Shown piece by piece: positions 25,401 to 36,684 of a stretch of 64,000 bases of DNA. The stretch is taken from positions 1,426,001 to 1,490,000 of the forward strand of contig BCHU01000004.1 of the NCBI GenBank assembly GCA_001599715.1. The letters are read 5' to 3'. Each line of letters starts with the position of its first letter. Positions within the stretch are counted from its first letter, which is position 1. The position numbers and the translations under genes were made by a program. The notes under the pieces are model-generated. The model saw only the letters and a list, made by a program, of their open reading frames with translations. It searched no databases and was not told the origin of the DNA. Source of the DNA: Phaeotremella fagi (Eukaryota > Basidiomycota > Tremellomycetes > Tremellales > Phaeotremellaceae).

Positions 25401-27009
25401 TCATGGAAGGGCAGGGGGGACCCACTTAACGACCTCATCCAGATAACATCTCAAAACCTCCCCAGCGACTCTATCCATCTTCTCTATCCCCAACTCATCA
25501 GCCCTAGACGGACCTGTAGAAATCATCAGTACAGGTTTAGAATGTTCTTTCGCCTGTTTGATAAGTCGATAAGCTGAGTAGGTTGCTAATGAAGTTCCTA
25601 GGACTAGGAGTTGGGTTGATTCGTTGATTAAACGTAGACTTTATGTTTTCGTTAGTGGTGGAGGGGAAGGGGAGGGGGGAGCTTACGATTCATCCCTAAC
25701 TTTTGGGGGGAGGGTTTCGCCCTTTGTTTATCATTAGTTTTTTTGGCTTGGGTTGGGGGACTTACGAAGAAGACCACGTTGGGTTTTACCTTTGAATTAT
25801 ATTGATCAGTGGTTATTCGATTGGGAAGGATTTGACGATACCTACAATCTGTCTCCCCTGTTTCTCCTGCTCACAGATTTTACAAGGAGGAACAACGAAA
25901 CTATTATAATCCGCTCCTCTCAGATCGACCTAAACCAACAGACCCATCAATCTCTTAGTCCACCAACAAAAAGAGGAAAAACTAACATCACCATCAGGGT
26001 TCGTCCGTGGTTGTCTAGAATCAGTGTCATATCCAAAAGTGTATCACCTACGTCCCAGATCTCTCAGCTTCTTTAGCCCCTTCCTCCCAGATAGGATTCA
26101 AACGAGCGATCTCAGCTTGATAATCGTCTCGAGACTGTTCATGGAAATGCTTCATACAATGAACTTTCGCTAATGTCCCATGGAGTTCTAGTATACTACC
26201 TGCGGCGGGGGGAGGAGGGGTACTAGTGATGTCAGATAATGTTTTGGTGAGAAGGGTGGAAGCTTTGGGATGGAGGTTGTCTACCTGTTTAATATGGTTT
26301 GTTAATAGGAGGCAGGGGGTTAGGGGGGATGGGGAACGGACGTTTTGGGTAATGAGGTTCGGCGCTAGACCTAATGTCTGTAGAGCTGAGATGTAGATAT
26401 GTGTAGGGTTTGGTTGGGCGTCACGGACTGGTGGATACTGGTTTTTGGATTGTTAGTGTAAAAAAGAAACTTGGGACGATTGGTCATACACCTAAGAATG
26501 ATCTTGCCCAGTCTGGAAACAATAAATATCAGTGTCCAACTCGTATGAACTGACGGATCAGCTCTCACTCACATCTTTTCCTATTGAACCAAATCAGTCA
26601 GCTTACACTGAAAATCACATTCCATTTGACACAAAGAGGACATACCGAAACATCTCACCCCTCTCCGAAGGATCGATCAATTCAGAATAAAAAATCGGTC
26701 TATAAACAAGTTCAACCCATGCCCTTTTCACAGTCTTAGTAGTACCCACTTGTAATTCGGATTACTATAACTCCCCTTCTCCCCACGATAAGCTCTGATC
26801 CCACTATCAACACTAACCCCAGCTCCTGTAATGATCAACGTCTTGTTTTTCCCATTTTCAAGGAAATTCGATAGATGGGCTGCTGCTTCGATAGTTGGTA
26901 AGAGGGTTAGGGCGGATGGAGGTAGGTTCTTGGCCGGTGGGAGGGTTGGGATTGATATCCTAACCATTTGGTTTTGGTTGTTGTTTAGATGTGAATTCGT
27001 TGGTTTCAT
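25401..27009 (-). CDS. Class II-type sirtuin (SIRT4-like NAD-dependent deacylase)
   Basis: Multi-exon gene from ATG 27009 (MKPTNSHLNNNQ) to TGA 25401. The Rossmann-fold motifs are clear: IITGAGVSVDSGI, YRGEKGSY, RYWARSFLGYPPVRDAQPN, ITQNVDNLH and ELHG with the catalytic His, then FFGE(T)LPP, VLGTSL and a C-terminal MISTGPSRADELG. The RYWARSFLG block is characteristic of class II sirtuins. These enzymes remove acyl groups from lysine using NAD; mitochondrial location is common but no clear presequence can be asserted. The first zinc pair is odd: CMKH (near 26150) in place of CxxC, while the second pair, CKIC (near 25875), is normal. An internal Met (MVRISIP) is an alternative start. Confidence 0.88.
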
Positions 27010-27232
27010 CGAGATCGATATTAATCTTATCGATGATCGTGCCTGATTGGGATTACTGGAATCAATGACATGATATTCGACCAGCTATTTCAGCGCAGCA
27101 CTTGCATTCTGTTATGATATGAACATGTTATTTGATGTGATGTATTGAAGAGAGGAGAGAGCAGGACAAAAATCTATTTATTTACAACGAAAGAACAAAA
27201 AACACAACAGCATTAACCAAAATCCACTTTAA

Positions 27233-28525
27233 TCACAATTCAATCCCAACCAAAACCCATTTCTTCGCATCCCATTCATATCCCCCTTCCAAAGCACCAG
27301 GTTTAACAATAGCTCCACCAACATACATGAGAGCATGTAACAACTCAGTCAACCTTTCCGGTTCTCTGTCATCCTTGTCCAAAACTAGAATCAAATTGAC
27401 GGCGAATAACGTTTCAGAAGCTAAATCAAGTAAAGCAGTTATTGATTCGCGAACGTCTAGTGCTGATGAATCCGATTTTTGATCTATTTTTTCGGTTGAT
27501 TGAATGACCGGGACATGGGGACGTAGGACTTCTGAGAAATTGGCTGACAATGGTCCATGTTCGTAGGTCGTTGATGAATGTGACGGTGGGAGGTGGACAT
27601 AAACGGTTCTTCCTCGTGACGGTTGATCTAGAATGAAACCTTGTAATATATGATCTGGTGGCGTGACGATTTCCAACGAATGTGAAAGTGATGCGATAGT
27701 CGAGGATTGATAAGGGAACAAGGCTGAGATCAGTGGGATAGGCGGTTCGATTGATTGATAATGACCAAGTTCAGGTGATGAAGAAGACATGTGACTAGAG
27801 ACACTGGTTCCAGCAGTTCCACTTCCTACGATATGAGGGTGAGACAGACTAGAAGACGAATCAGGTGTCAAAGGTAATGACATTGGTCGATAAATGGTTT
27901 GACTGTTGATGTTGGAATGATGTTTTGGTATATCGACATTAGCGGAAAGAGATGATGGGGGTGTAAAAATATCAATTGAATCGTTACCATCATGCGATAC
28001 ATTGATTCGAGAGAAAGGGTGCAGGTAGGACGTCAAAGATTCTCTCACTTTCCTTGGCGACCCGCCGACAATGTCCTACAGTTTGACGTTAGACTTAATG
28101 AACAATGATCTAAAATCCTACACTTACGACGGATAAATTCCTCCTGCCCTCCTCAAAACCACCGCCTTCCCCCGCCAGCGAATGTCTCATAATCTCCAGT
28201 CCCCGCACCCCCGGTGTCTTCAGAATAAACGAAAACTTGTCCACCAATCCCACCTGTTCGAGCTAGAGCTAACGGTTCCAACATAGGATTCAGATGATGG
28301 TATTGACTGAAAAGAAGTGGTGCTTGTTGGATGTTAGGTGCCCCTTTACCAACGCTTTCCGAAGCGATGCTATGGTGTGTTAGGACGGTCACTTGGGGAT
28401 TCGGGCAGTGTCGGAGAGAAGACTTAGAGCAGATTGGACGAATTGAAGAATGGGAGGATATAGGATACTTACGCGGGGCGTATATTATATTCTAATTTGG
28501 TACTTTGATTGATATTTGACATCAT
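27233..28525 (-). CDS. OAZ1: Ornithine decarboxylase antizyme, decoded by +1 ribosomal frameshift
   Basis: Three exons: 28473-28525, 28128-28369 and 27233-28075. ORF1 starts at ATG ATG TCA (28525) and is 89 codons long, ending TGG TTT TGA at 28153-28155. Skipping the U of the stop puts the ribosome in the frame GAG GAG GGC, which stays open across the next intron to the stop at 27233, giving 378 residues. The C-terminal 130 residues fit antizyme: TVYVHLPPS, a helix (ALLDLASETLFAVNLILVLDK) and a final beta segment (GGAIVKPG…WVLVGIEL). Antizyme binds ornithine decarboxylase, blocks it and sends it to the proteasome; polyamines promote the frameshift. The intron joins are in phase and the branch point CTAAC sits 9 bases before the first acceptor. 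Confidence 0.87.
28153..28158 (-). promoter_or_regulatory. Programmed +1 frameshift site UUU-UGA
   Basis: The last ORF1 codon is UUU (28156-28158) followed by the UGA stop (28153-28155). The downstream antizyme frame begins at the GA of that stop. Known antizyme genes shift at a sense codon followed by UGA, so position and type both match. A G-rich segment (GGCGGGGGAAGGCGGTGG) directly upstream may act as a stimulator; that is inference. Confidence 0.82.
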
Positions 28526-29731
28526 AATTGATCAACTTGATACGGGTTTTGGGTGCGAGCGGTGCACTGGGTGGCGAGAGGGGGGTTGTCAGTGGGGGTG
28601 ACCGATGGATGTTGAGTAAAAGGGGATGGAGCTCACGTAGTGTCTGGCTTTGCCTTGTTAAGTATAGTAAATTGATAGGTTGTTGCTTGAAGTTGAAGTT
28701 GAAGTTGAAGTTGATAGTGGTAGTTGAATGGATAGGTTGTTGAGTCGAGGTATCGAAGAGATAGATAGTGTGATAGCGTGATAATGATAAATCGCCACTT
28801 TGATTATTGCCGCGGCATTTCACTGATGATAACAACGTTCTGTGTGAGTGGTGCAGATTCCAGTCAGAAATGAAATAGAGTGATTGCACTTCTGGTAATT
28901 ATGTTGGTGTGATTGACTTGGTTACTGATTACTTCATAATTCACACTGTTCAGCAGCAACTTGACTAGATGGGGCTGGAGTGGGGTGGCAGAGAATGCTA
29001 CAGATCACAGTGTAGCTAACGTTTTAAAAAGAGTTGGTAGATGTAAACAAAACCGTGTGCCCACTATACCAAGTTAAAGCACATTCTGTTATCACATATC
29101 CCTGCTGTGTTCATCACGTCCTGAGATCAATTAGAAAGTCTGATGAACTCATGAATGAAGGTGGTATTATGAATGGTCTGTCACAAGAAAGCAACTCAAC
29201 TCTTGTTGCTAACTTTCATAAATAACGTTGTAAACCGAACGGAACAGAAAACATTATTGTCCGAAAATGGATGTACATCGCCTTGGAGATCATTCAAGTC
29301 AACGGACCAGAATCTTCAAAAAGAGAAAACAAGGTGACCAGCGTATTGGAAACAGTGCCTGGACTGTCAAACCCAAAGCCCTGGGTTGAGTGTTGTTGCC
29401 TAAACACTGTAAGTTAACGTAACTTGCTTAATCGCTTCAAAAAAAGGGATTCCCAAATTCCGACCTACCCTGTCTGAGAATAACGTATCCAGACCAACTT
29501 TATGTCTATATGCCACTAGTGGCGGAGGGTTTCGCAGTTTCTCACCTGAATTCTTTTCTCGAGAATCGTCTTAAAATAGATATGGATGTCCAGTACGATG
29601 ATCTGAGCTGCTGAGCTGAATGGAGAGAGAAAAACAATATAAACAGGTGTTTGTGTATAGAGAGAAATGTTTTTCGTCCGTTCATTCTTTTCTTTGTATC
29701 TTTTTCAGAATCAGTTTTTGTTTAGTTCAAA
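28526..29731. other. Long divergent intergenic region, partly antizyme 5' leader
   Basis: About 1.2 kb without a supported gene. A (TTGAAG)n microsatellite lies at 28688-28714 and would be in or before the antizyme leader. The rest shows only short frames. The pyrimidine-rich stretch at 29680-29725 (TTCTTTTC) leads into the next gene's ATG. Confidence 0.5.
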
Positions 29732-31965
29732 ATGCCTAATTTCAATCTCAAAGCAGTGTTGTGGCAGTCACTCTCTGCTCGTATGAAGGTCAATTATGTC
29801 CCTGCTCGTCCTGTAAGTCAAAATGTCATTCCAATGATCTCTCCATGTAGACTGTGTACTGAAAGACTGCTTTATTAGATGCCGTTTCCCAAAAAATTCC
29901 ACTGGGGAATTTTATCCCTCGGCATTCTCTTGTTGACACTTTTCATTTTATGGTCTGGTGAGCTTCTATTGGGAACGTCTGTTAGAAGAGAAGACTGACG
30001 AAATCACATCCCCTTCAGCTGCGACAACAGGTTACGAGCCCGTCGCAACAGCTTCCGATACATATCTAAACAACGGAACCCATTACTGGTTCTCTAATTT
30101 TGCACCGTATGCTTTCAAGAATACAACAGATACTTGCGCTGGGAACCTGTAAGTAGAGATAACGTGTAACTCTTCAGCTTGACTTATTTCTCCCCAGGGT
30201 CTCTGTAGGGACCACTTTCCAAACCACTCAAAAAGTCTTTGAATACGAGATAGAAAGTTACTATACCGATGGATCGAAAACTCATAATTACACTGGGAAC
30301 GATTTGGCCAACTGCAGTATTGCAGACTGTATGTTTTGTTTCTTTGTTTGTGTTCTTCAAGTGAAGTTTTGATTAACAATCCGCAGTAAGACTGCGTGTC
30401 AACCTGAAAGATTACACTGTTCTATGTATCGTGAGTATCGTGCAGAATCGTTTCACGACATCAGTCGCTCACACAGAAACAGGCAAAAGCTTTTTGTGAA
30501 GACCCATCCTGGCCAGCAGCCATAGTAACTGAATACATCTACGCCAACGATCCAAACGGAGATTCAACAAGTTACGGAAGGAGTGATCTAGGAAGTGATC
30601 CAGCTGCAGACAGCAGTCCATCTGCCCAAGCCAAAGTAATCAAAAATTACGAAGCTCTTGATCTTCTTTACGCTTTAGATCTTTTAGCTACCGATCTGTA
30701 TGACAGAGTTTACAGCATGTTCGTTCTTGATCAGAACAACCCTAATTACTGGAGTATGGGCTTTTATTTGGATTTCGAATATCCGGCTGGTGATGGATAT
30801 CCAGCTTGTGATGCGGAGTAAGTTTTTTTTTTTTTTGGGGGTCTTTTGGGTGTGGTTGGACATCATAAAAGAGACTGATTCGGATTCAAGATGCGCAGGA
30901 TTGGGTCATACGGCTCCAAGATTCCAGCTTCACAACATCTATCAGGGGTGGCACAATGGTATGTGTACAGTAGTGTAGTCTTGAGCTTGAAGTTGATTAA
31001 CGTACATATGTAGGTACGGCGTACAACGATCCACAGTACAACGCAACACTTGCCAGTCTAGATCCAACAAACTCTCTCAACACAACAGTAGAATCATTCC
31101 TGATTGGTATGACTTCAGCCCTTCGTTACGATCTAGGCACAAAATCGTATAACAACATTTGGACGAATTTCTCTGCTTTACAAGAGTACATTCCAACATA
31201 CGACCATCTAAACACCAATACCAGTCTCAATAACACCTTGACATCCGCTATTGGTCTTTTCGATTCGATCGCCTTGAATTATAGCGGTTTACCTTATATT
31301 AACGGTACAAGTACAGAAATCGTTACAATGGATACAACCTATTTATGTAACGTGTATAAAGTCAAATCACCTTATGCTTGGGTGAACAGTGTTTTCGGTA
31401 TTGCTCTTTCAAATTTCGTAAGCCACCCCTTGCTCCACTACATCACTTTCACTAGAACTGACACGTTGTTGCTCAGTCATCTACTTGGGTAATAGTCATG
31501 ATGATTTTGGCAATGGTAGCTCGTCATTGGTTCGGTCTAACAGATACTGGTGCACCGGTACGAGCACCAGGTGCTGGACCCAGAGGACCACCTCGACCAC
31601 CGGGAACAGGACCACCCAGACCAGCAGGTGCTCCACCAGGAGGTCCAAATCGACCAATGAGATCAACAGGTGGTCCAGTAACCACTGGTCCACCACGACC
31701 ACCAGGTCCACCACCCGGATCAAGAACTCCAGGTTCTAACAGTATCCCACAGACTCCTCGTACACCCAATCTAAATGGTACCCTTAACCCTAACCCTAAT
31801 ACGACTGCTCAACCAACGGCTGGACAAGCTCTCGCACTTGCAACTTTGAAATCTCCTGTTGGTAAAGAATTGATGGACGGTGTTAAAGAGGGTTTTCATG
31901 AGTTGAAGGAAGAGTTGGAGGAGATTGGGGATGATCTAAGGGAATGGGTTGATGATCTCGTTTGA
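29732..31965 (+). CDS. Two-pass membrane protein with glycosylated loop and Pro/Gly-rich tail
   Basis: Multi-exon gene starting MPNFNLKAVLWQSL. A first membrane span is at about residues 36-53 (WGILSLGILLLTLFILWS). The long region after it has many N-glycosylation sequons (NGTHY, NTTD, NYTG, NCS, NATL, NTSL) and pairs of Cys, so it should face outside. A second span (TWVIVMMILAMVARHWF) near 31486-31540 precedes an intracellular tail that is rich in Pro, Gly and Arg (PPRPPGTGPPRPAG) with many PxxP motifs, and a final acidic helix (KEGFHELKEELEEIGDDL). The design suggests a surface sensor or adhesion-type protein that recruits SH3-like partners. I do not recognise the family; the function is an inference from layout. 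Confidence 0.8.
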
Positions 31966-32479
31966 GTGTACATCATTTGTAGCTTTTGTGTGGGTATCGA
32001 TGGCTCATACTTTGATTTGGTATCTCAGTCTGTCATAGATGCATACTTTTCTTCTTTCTCATATCGATTGAATCCTTCAACGTACTGGTCTTCTTAAAAT
32101 CCCTTAATCATCAGTTAAAAATGCCAACGTTGCGTGAGTTAGTATCGGAAGGTGTAGGATAGGTGCAGAAGGCTCCAGTACTTCGTTTTAAAAAACGAAA
32201 AATACCGATACATTTTTCGGCATATCAAGTGTCTTTCATTCGTCGTCTTCGATAATATCATGATTTTCCCGATAGTCCTTTGATTTTGAATTCTGTAATA
32301 TGTGTGTGATATATTGCAAAACAATTTAAATCCTTTGATGTCATCATACTGAGAGTGAATATGTTAAAAAACGACTTACATTAAGAAGAGACACTGGTTT
32401 TTTCTATCCCTTTTCTTCCATCCACTTTTCACCAACAAGAAATATATCTACACTAGAACAAACTACTACCACACACATA
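31966..32479. other. Intergenic, nothing recognised
   Basis: Spacer ahead of the F2 family. A CT-rich run and TATATC near 32400-32450 precede the first F2 start codon. Confidence 0.5.
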
Positions 32480-33306
32480 ATGTCCAACGAACAAACATCA
32501 GAGCAAACATCACTTCCAAACATCACCACCTTCACAGGCGAGGATTACTCTTTGCGAAGCCTTCGCGAAGATCAAGTTCTTGTTGGGGCTTGCGACGAAC
32601 AACAAAACTTCATCGAGTGGGGTAACATCGATAAGATATTTTCTGGATATCTCAGCAAAAAAACTCTCTCCTGCTCTGCTGGTTCATTTGAGGTGGACTC
32701 TTTCAGCACCTCGAGCTCATTTAGACGCTTCAAAGGTCCAATCTTCACTGCACCCACTATCACCGGCTTGGGCTTCCAAAACAAGGCATCAAACAATGGT
32801 GTTGAAACCATTGGTTCGATGGTCAGCATCCAACCCATCCTCAAGCTCACTCTACAGGCTGAGCACCATTTTAAAAAGATAAATTCATCCAGTTTAATGG
32901 CTTGTCGAATAATAGCAAGTACAATCTCAAATTCGAATTCGAGTCAGATGACAGACTCAAGTTTTATGCTAAGGCTAGTCTTCATGATTATATGAAGGGA
33001 AGATATCTTGGTTTGAGAAACTTGGGTAATGAAGACTTGAAGTCTTCAAATTTGATGGATTTTGATATTAATCCATCCGACAACAGCTCCAATACCGTAT
33101 ATCCCAAACCAGAAGATACTCTAATCAGTCACTGGGGTGATTGTAAGGTTACCGTCAAGACAGAAGAAGGGAAAGTCTTGGTGGAGGATGAGAAGATGAA
33201 GTTCTTCTTCGAGTTAAACTTTGCTGTTTCAAGCTCTACTTATCTTCCCGAACAATCGAACTGCTGTAATCCCAAAGAGGAACATCGAGTCACTCCTATG
33301 GAGTAA
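32480..33306 (+). pseudogene. Family F2 copy 1, broken by one-base frameshift
   Basis: Starts MSNEQTSEQTSLPNITTFTGEDYSL and matches the intact F2 copy (34180-35052) through CDEQQNFIEW, IFSGYLSKKTLSCSAG and IQPILKLTLQ. At 32869-32878 (TTTTAAAAAG) the homologous sequence slips into the -1 frame: KFIQFNGLSNNSKYNLKFEFESDD corresponds to KFIQFHSLPEDSKYSLEFEFKSDG of the intact copy. It then stays open to the stop at 33306 (HWGDCKVTVK, MKFFFELNF). One added A in the A run would give 275 codons, close to the 290 of the sibling. A -1 recoding heptamer does not fit the frame well, so pseudogene or assembly error is more likely. Confidence 0.7.
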
Positions 33307-33794
33307 ATTTAGTCGATCAGTGGTGGATATCACGAGACATGCGGTTATTTTTTCTTTCCTTGAGCTAGTTTTTATTTATTTCTTCATATCTGTTTATAGA
33401 TTTTCCTTCCCTTTTGTGGATTGCTATTGATCGTATTCTGAAAGTTTGAAGAGTGTAGGGTAGTGATGAATTTGAGCTTGTTTTACATTGCATAGTCAAG
33501 GCACAAACGTTCAACATTCCCGCCACATACTGTACATCTATGTAAGTGAAGAGAGGGGCTGAGTGTATAGTCGCACAGTATGACGACGACAACAACGACA
33601 ACGATGACGAGGCCTTTGTATTGGTCTTTTGTTGTACATGTAAGATAGTACTGTAACAAAGGATGCCTTCGCTTTCTGAAATGAAATTGCATTTATTTGG
33701 TCAACATTTCGAAGAAGCTTGTTTTATTCCTCTTTCTATCCAACCAGCTTACTGTTTATCTTTTCGATCGATCGAACATCACTAGAACATCACA
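33307..33794. other. Intergenic, nothing recognised
   Basis: Between F2 copies 1 and 2. A short GAC/AAC trinucleotide repeat occurs at about 33580-33610. No gene supported. Confidence 0.5.
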
Positions 33795-34010
33795 ATGTCC
33801 AATACACAATCATCACCTCCAACCATCGATAATTTTACAGCCGAGGCTCTCTCCTCGAAAATTTTCAACTCAATGGATAAGGAGAGCCGTGTCTTGATCG
33901 AAGTCTGTGACGTGAAGCTGGTGATCAAAGGAACGTTCCGGACTGGCAAGAAGACAAAAAATCATTTATGCGCTCCTTTGATTATCAGTCTTCTTATAAC
34001 CACGAGATAG
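33795..34010 (+). pseudogene. Family F2 copy 2, truncated remnant
   Basis: A 71-codon frame starts MSNTQSSPPTIDNFTAEALSSKIF, which matches the first 40 residues of the intact F2 copy (MSDTQSSRPSITTFTGEDASLRKF, then VLIEVCD against GLIGPCD). After the first 45 residues the similarity stops and the frame ends at 34010, only 170 bases before the next copy starts. The middle and C-terminal blocks of F2 are missing here. It is probably a decayed duplicate, though a short expressed protein cannot be excluded. Confidence 0.55.
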
Positions 34011-34179
34011 TGCCAAAGGAGAGAACCTTTTTCATGAGCTGACATCGAATTGCAATACCTAGCATACTTTAGGGGGAGAAAGCTCTTTTTATTCTTTTTC
34101 TTTCATCAGCTTTTTGATTTTTGCCACTCAACAAAAAACAGCAATTTATCCAAGTCAACAACTTAATTGAACATACAAT

Positions 34180-35052
34180 ATGTCAGATACACAATCATCT
34201 CGTCCAAGCATCACCACCTTCACTGGAGAAGACGCTTCTTTGAGAAAATTCCAAACGTTTGAGGACTCAAAATTAGGCTTGATTGGTCCCTGTGATGATC
34301 AAAATCAGTTCATCGAGTGGACTGACCTTGATAAGGTATTCTCTGGTCATCTCAATTCAAAGACTCTTTCCTGTTCAGCCGGTGTTTTTCACGTAATATA
34401 CGATATCCAGGGAATCAAAAAACCTATTCGAATTGGCTGTCCGTTATTCTCTGCGCCTGATATCCCTGGTATGATTTTTGATAGGTTCAATTCAACTGTT
34501 GATGGTAGTGAAATCAAGGGTCAGAACGTCACTATTCGTCCAATGCTCAGTCTCAACTTACGAACCCAAGATAGAAATCGAGAGAAATTTATCCAATTTC
34601 ACTCATTGCCGGAGGATTCCAAATACAGTCTTGAGTTCGAATTCAAATCAGATGGGTTTCTCTTGTCAGAGGTTAAACAATGTATCGAAACCCAAATGAG
34701 GCGTTCGCATTATGGTAAGAAAAAGGGAGACAACATAGAGTTGGACTGCCCGAAGTTGATGGAATTTCTGAACTTTTCCTATGATAAAAAGGTTGGGGGA
34801 ATGCTTCATAGGAAGTCTCAAGTGGACGAAAAGAAAGAAAAGAACACGTGGTTTCCAGACTCCGAATTTTACTCTGACTGGGGAAATTGCAAGGTTACCG
34901 TCAAGTCATTGTCTAATGAAATTTTGGTAGAAAATGAGGAAATTGATTTCTTCTTTGAGCTTCATTTTGGTGTTTGGAAATCAACCGATCCTCCTGAGGC
35001 ATCGACCTACCTTGATCATACTCTGGAATATCGTTTTACTTCCTTCGAGTGA
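34180..35052 (+). CDS. Lineage-specific unknown protein, family F2 intact copy
   Basis: An intronless frame of 290 residues from ATG 34180. Landmarks shared with copy 1 are TFTGED(A/Y)SLR, CD(D/E)QNQFIEW, a (V/I)FSG(H/Y)L block, KTLSCSAG, F.APDIPG, SIRP-like ILSLNL, a W(G)(N/D)CKVTVK strand and FFFEL.F near the end. The alternation of strands with WxxCKVTVK and DFFFELHF suggests a beta-sandwich, but no known domain was recognised. No signal peptide or membrane span is seen. Function unknown. Confidence 0.75.
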   Translation: MSDTQSSRPSITTFTGEDASLRKFQTFEDSKLGLIGPCDDQNQFIEWTDLDKVFSGHLNSKTLSCSAGVFHVIYDIQGIKKPIRIGCPLFSAPDIPGMIFDRFNSTVDGSEIKGQNVTIRPMLSLNLRTQDRNREKFIQFHSLPEDSKYSLEFEFKSDGFLLSEVKQCIETQMRRSHYGKKKGDNIELDCPKLMEFLNFSYDKKVGGMLHRKSQVDEKKEKNTWFPDSEFYSDWGNCKVTVKSLSNEILVENEEIDFFFELHFGVWKSTDPPEASTYLDHTLEYRFTSFE

Positions 35053-35573
35053 TCCAATACTTCATGGACGATACCACAGGTTCTTCATATTTTACCTTCT
35101 ATTTAGCTACCTTTATTATTCGTGTGCTTCTATTTCCTTTGTCAATAGGTTTTTTTTTTTCAATTCTAGTAGTCTTGTTATTGATCGTTGATTGAGTAGG
35201 TTTGTGAGGTGAAACTATATGATGCAGATGAATTGTAAAAACAAGCAACATGGTTCCACACAAGTGCAGAGCCCCACGACTTGTATAAATGTTTGCGATC
35301 AGAGGAATCGTACTGGAGCAAAGACTCGGACAAGAAGACAAGAAAACTACTGAGCTGCCTTCATGTGTTTCTACGTCTTCTTGTATTGTAGCATGTGAGA
35401 AGGTATTATCACTCAACTTCTTTTCGATATTTGCACTTGACGTGATTTGCCACATTCATGAACGTTCCAAAATGCCGCCACTTTTGAGTGGCGAGAGTTG
35501 CTGAGGTGTTGTTCTGTTGCTAACATCTATCTTTCTATCCTTTATTTTCCATCTTCTTCCCCTCAAATCAATC
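35053..35573. other. Intergenic, nothing recognised
   Basis: Includes a T-run at 35149-35160. CT-rich leader sequence precedes the next ATG at 35574. Confidence 0.5.
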
Positions 35574-36684
35574 ATGGCTGCCCCTCCAAAATATTCAGAT
35601 ATGCCTACAAAGACATACGGTGCTACTCCAGCAGCTACCGATGTTGAAGCTGCTCAACCTTTGTTACCCCAAGCCCAAGCTGGAAGTAGTAGTAACGCTT
35701 GGATGGATCAACCTGCTGATGACGATTTACCTGATGACTTCAAGTGAGTCCTTGTTTTAATCCATCTTGTCAGGTGATAGAATGATTGTGTGATGTTGTG
35801 AGAACCCCACTGATCTATATCGCAGAGTTGGTGTCAACGTTATTGACTGCGATGCTGCTATCCGATTAGCTTTCATCCGTAAAGTTTACTCGATCGTAAG
35901 CCAGTTACCTGATCACTGAATCATATTAACCAACCTTCCAGCTTTTTGTTCAACTCCTCCTCACATCTGTGGTTGCTCTCCTACTCTCTCTACCTGCAGC
36001 AGTAGAGTTCACTCACAACAACGGATGGGTACTTTGGATTCCAATGATCGGTTCCTTCGTGTCACTCTTCATGGTGTACTGGAAGAGACATCAACATCCA
36101 GCAAATCTGATTCTTTTGGGTCTTTTCACTTTGTTCGAGAGTGTCATGATCGGCACAATCACCAGTTATTACGAGAGCAGAATTGTACGTCCATTTAGTA
36201 ATGAATATTGTTGGGTGGCGACTCACCTTTTCTTCAGGTGTTACAAGCGTTATTCATCACCGTTGGTGTTTTCACTGGTTTAACTCTCTTCACTTTCCAG
36301 ACAAAAGTAAGCTATTTCTTCGTGTTTATCTAAATAGAAGCTTACAATTTCATAGTACGATTTCTCATCTTTCGCCCCCTTCCTGTTCGCCGGTATCTGG
36401 GGTCTTCTCACTGCTGGACTTGTTGGATTCTTCCTTCCCTTCAACGCTAACGTCGATTTGGCCATCGCCTGTTTCTCAGTCCTCGTGTTCTCCGGTTTCG
36501 TCCTCTACGACACCCAACAAATCATGAAGAGACTCAGTGTCGACGAAGCTATTCTTGGCGCTCTTTCGTTGTATCTGGACTTCCTCAACTTGTTCTTGAG
36601 TATTTTGAGAATCGTGAGTAGTACCTGGCTGCATGAAGCTGCGGGTACTGACAACTGTAGCTCAACAATGCCAATGAGCGATAG
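35574..36684 (+). CDS. Bax inhibitor-1 / lifeguard family membrane protein
   Basis: Five or so exons from MAAPPKYSDMPTKTYG to LNNANER. A soluble N-terminus of about 60 residues precedes six to seven membrane spans: ILFVQLLLTSVVALLLSL, WVLWIPMIGSFVSLFMVYW, LILLGLFTLFESVMIG, LQALFITVGVFTGLTLFTF, FLFAGIWGLLTAGLVGFF, IACFSVLVFSGFVLYDTQQIM and the half-span LGALSLYLDFLNLFLSILRIL. VLYDTQ and the LDF/NLF ending are signatures of the UPF0005/BI-1 family. Members act as pH-sensitive calcium-leak channels in the ER or vacuole and modulate unfolded-protein and cell-death responses; the yeast homologue is called BXI1. Confidence 0.93.

Noticed and set aside
31781..31800. CCCTTAACCCTAACCCTAAT, resembling a telomere repeat
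   Set aside because: It lies in the coding region of the two-pass membrane protein, in frame (Leu-Asn-Pro-Asn-Pro), and has only two to three units.
32866..32880. Programmed -1 frameshift at TTTTAAAAAG in F2 copy 1
   Set aside because: The codon phase (CAT TTT AAA AAG) does not give an X-XXY-YYZ heptamer and the shifted P-site would mispair.
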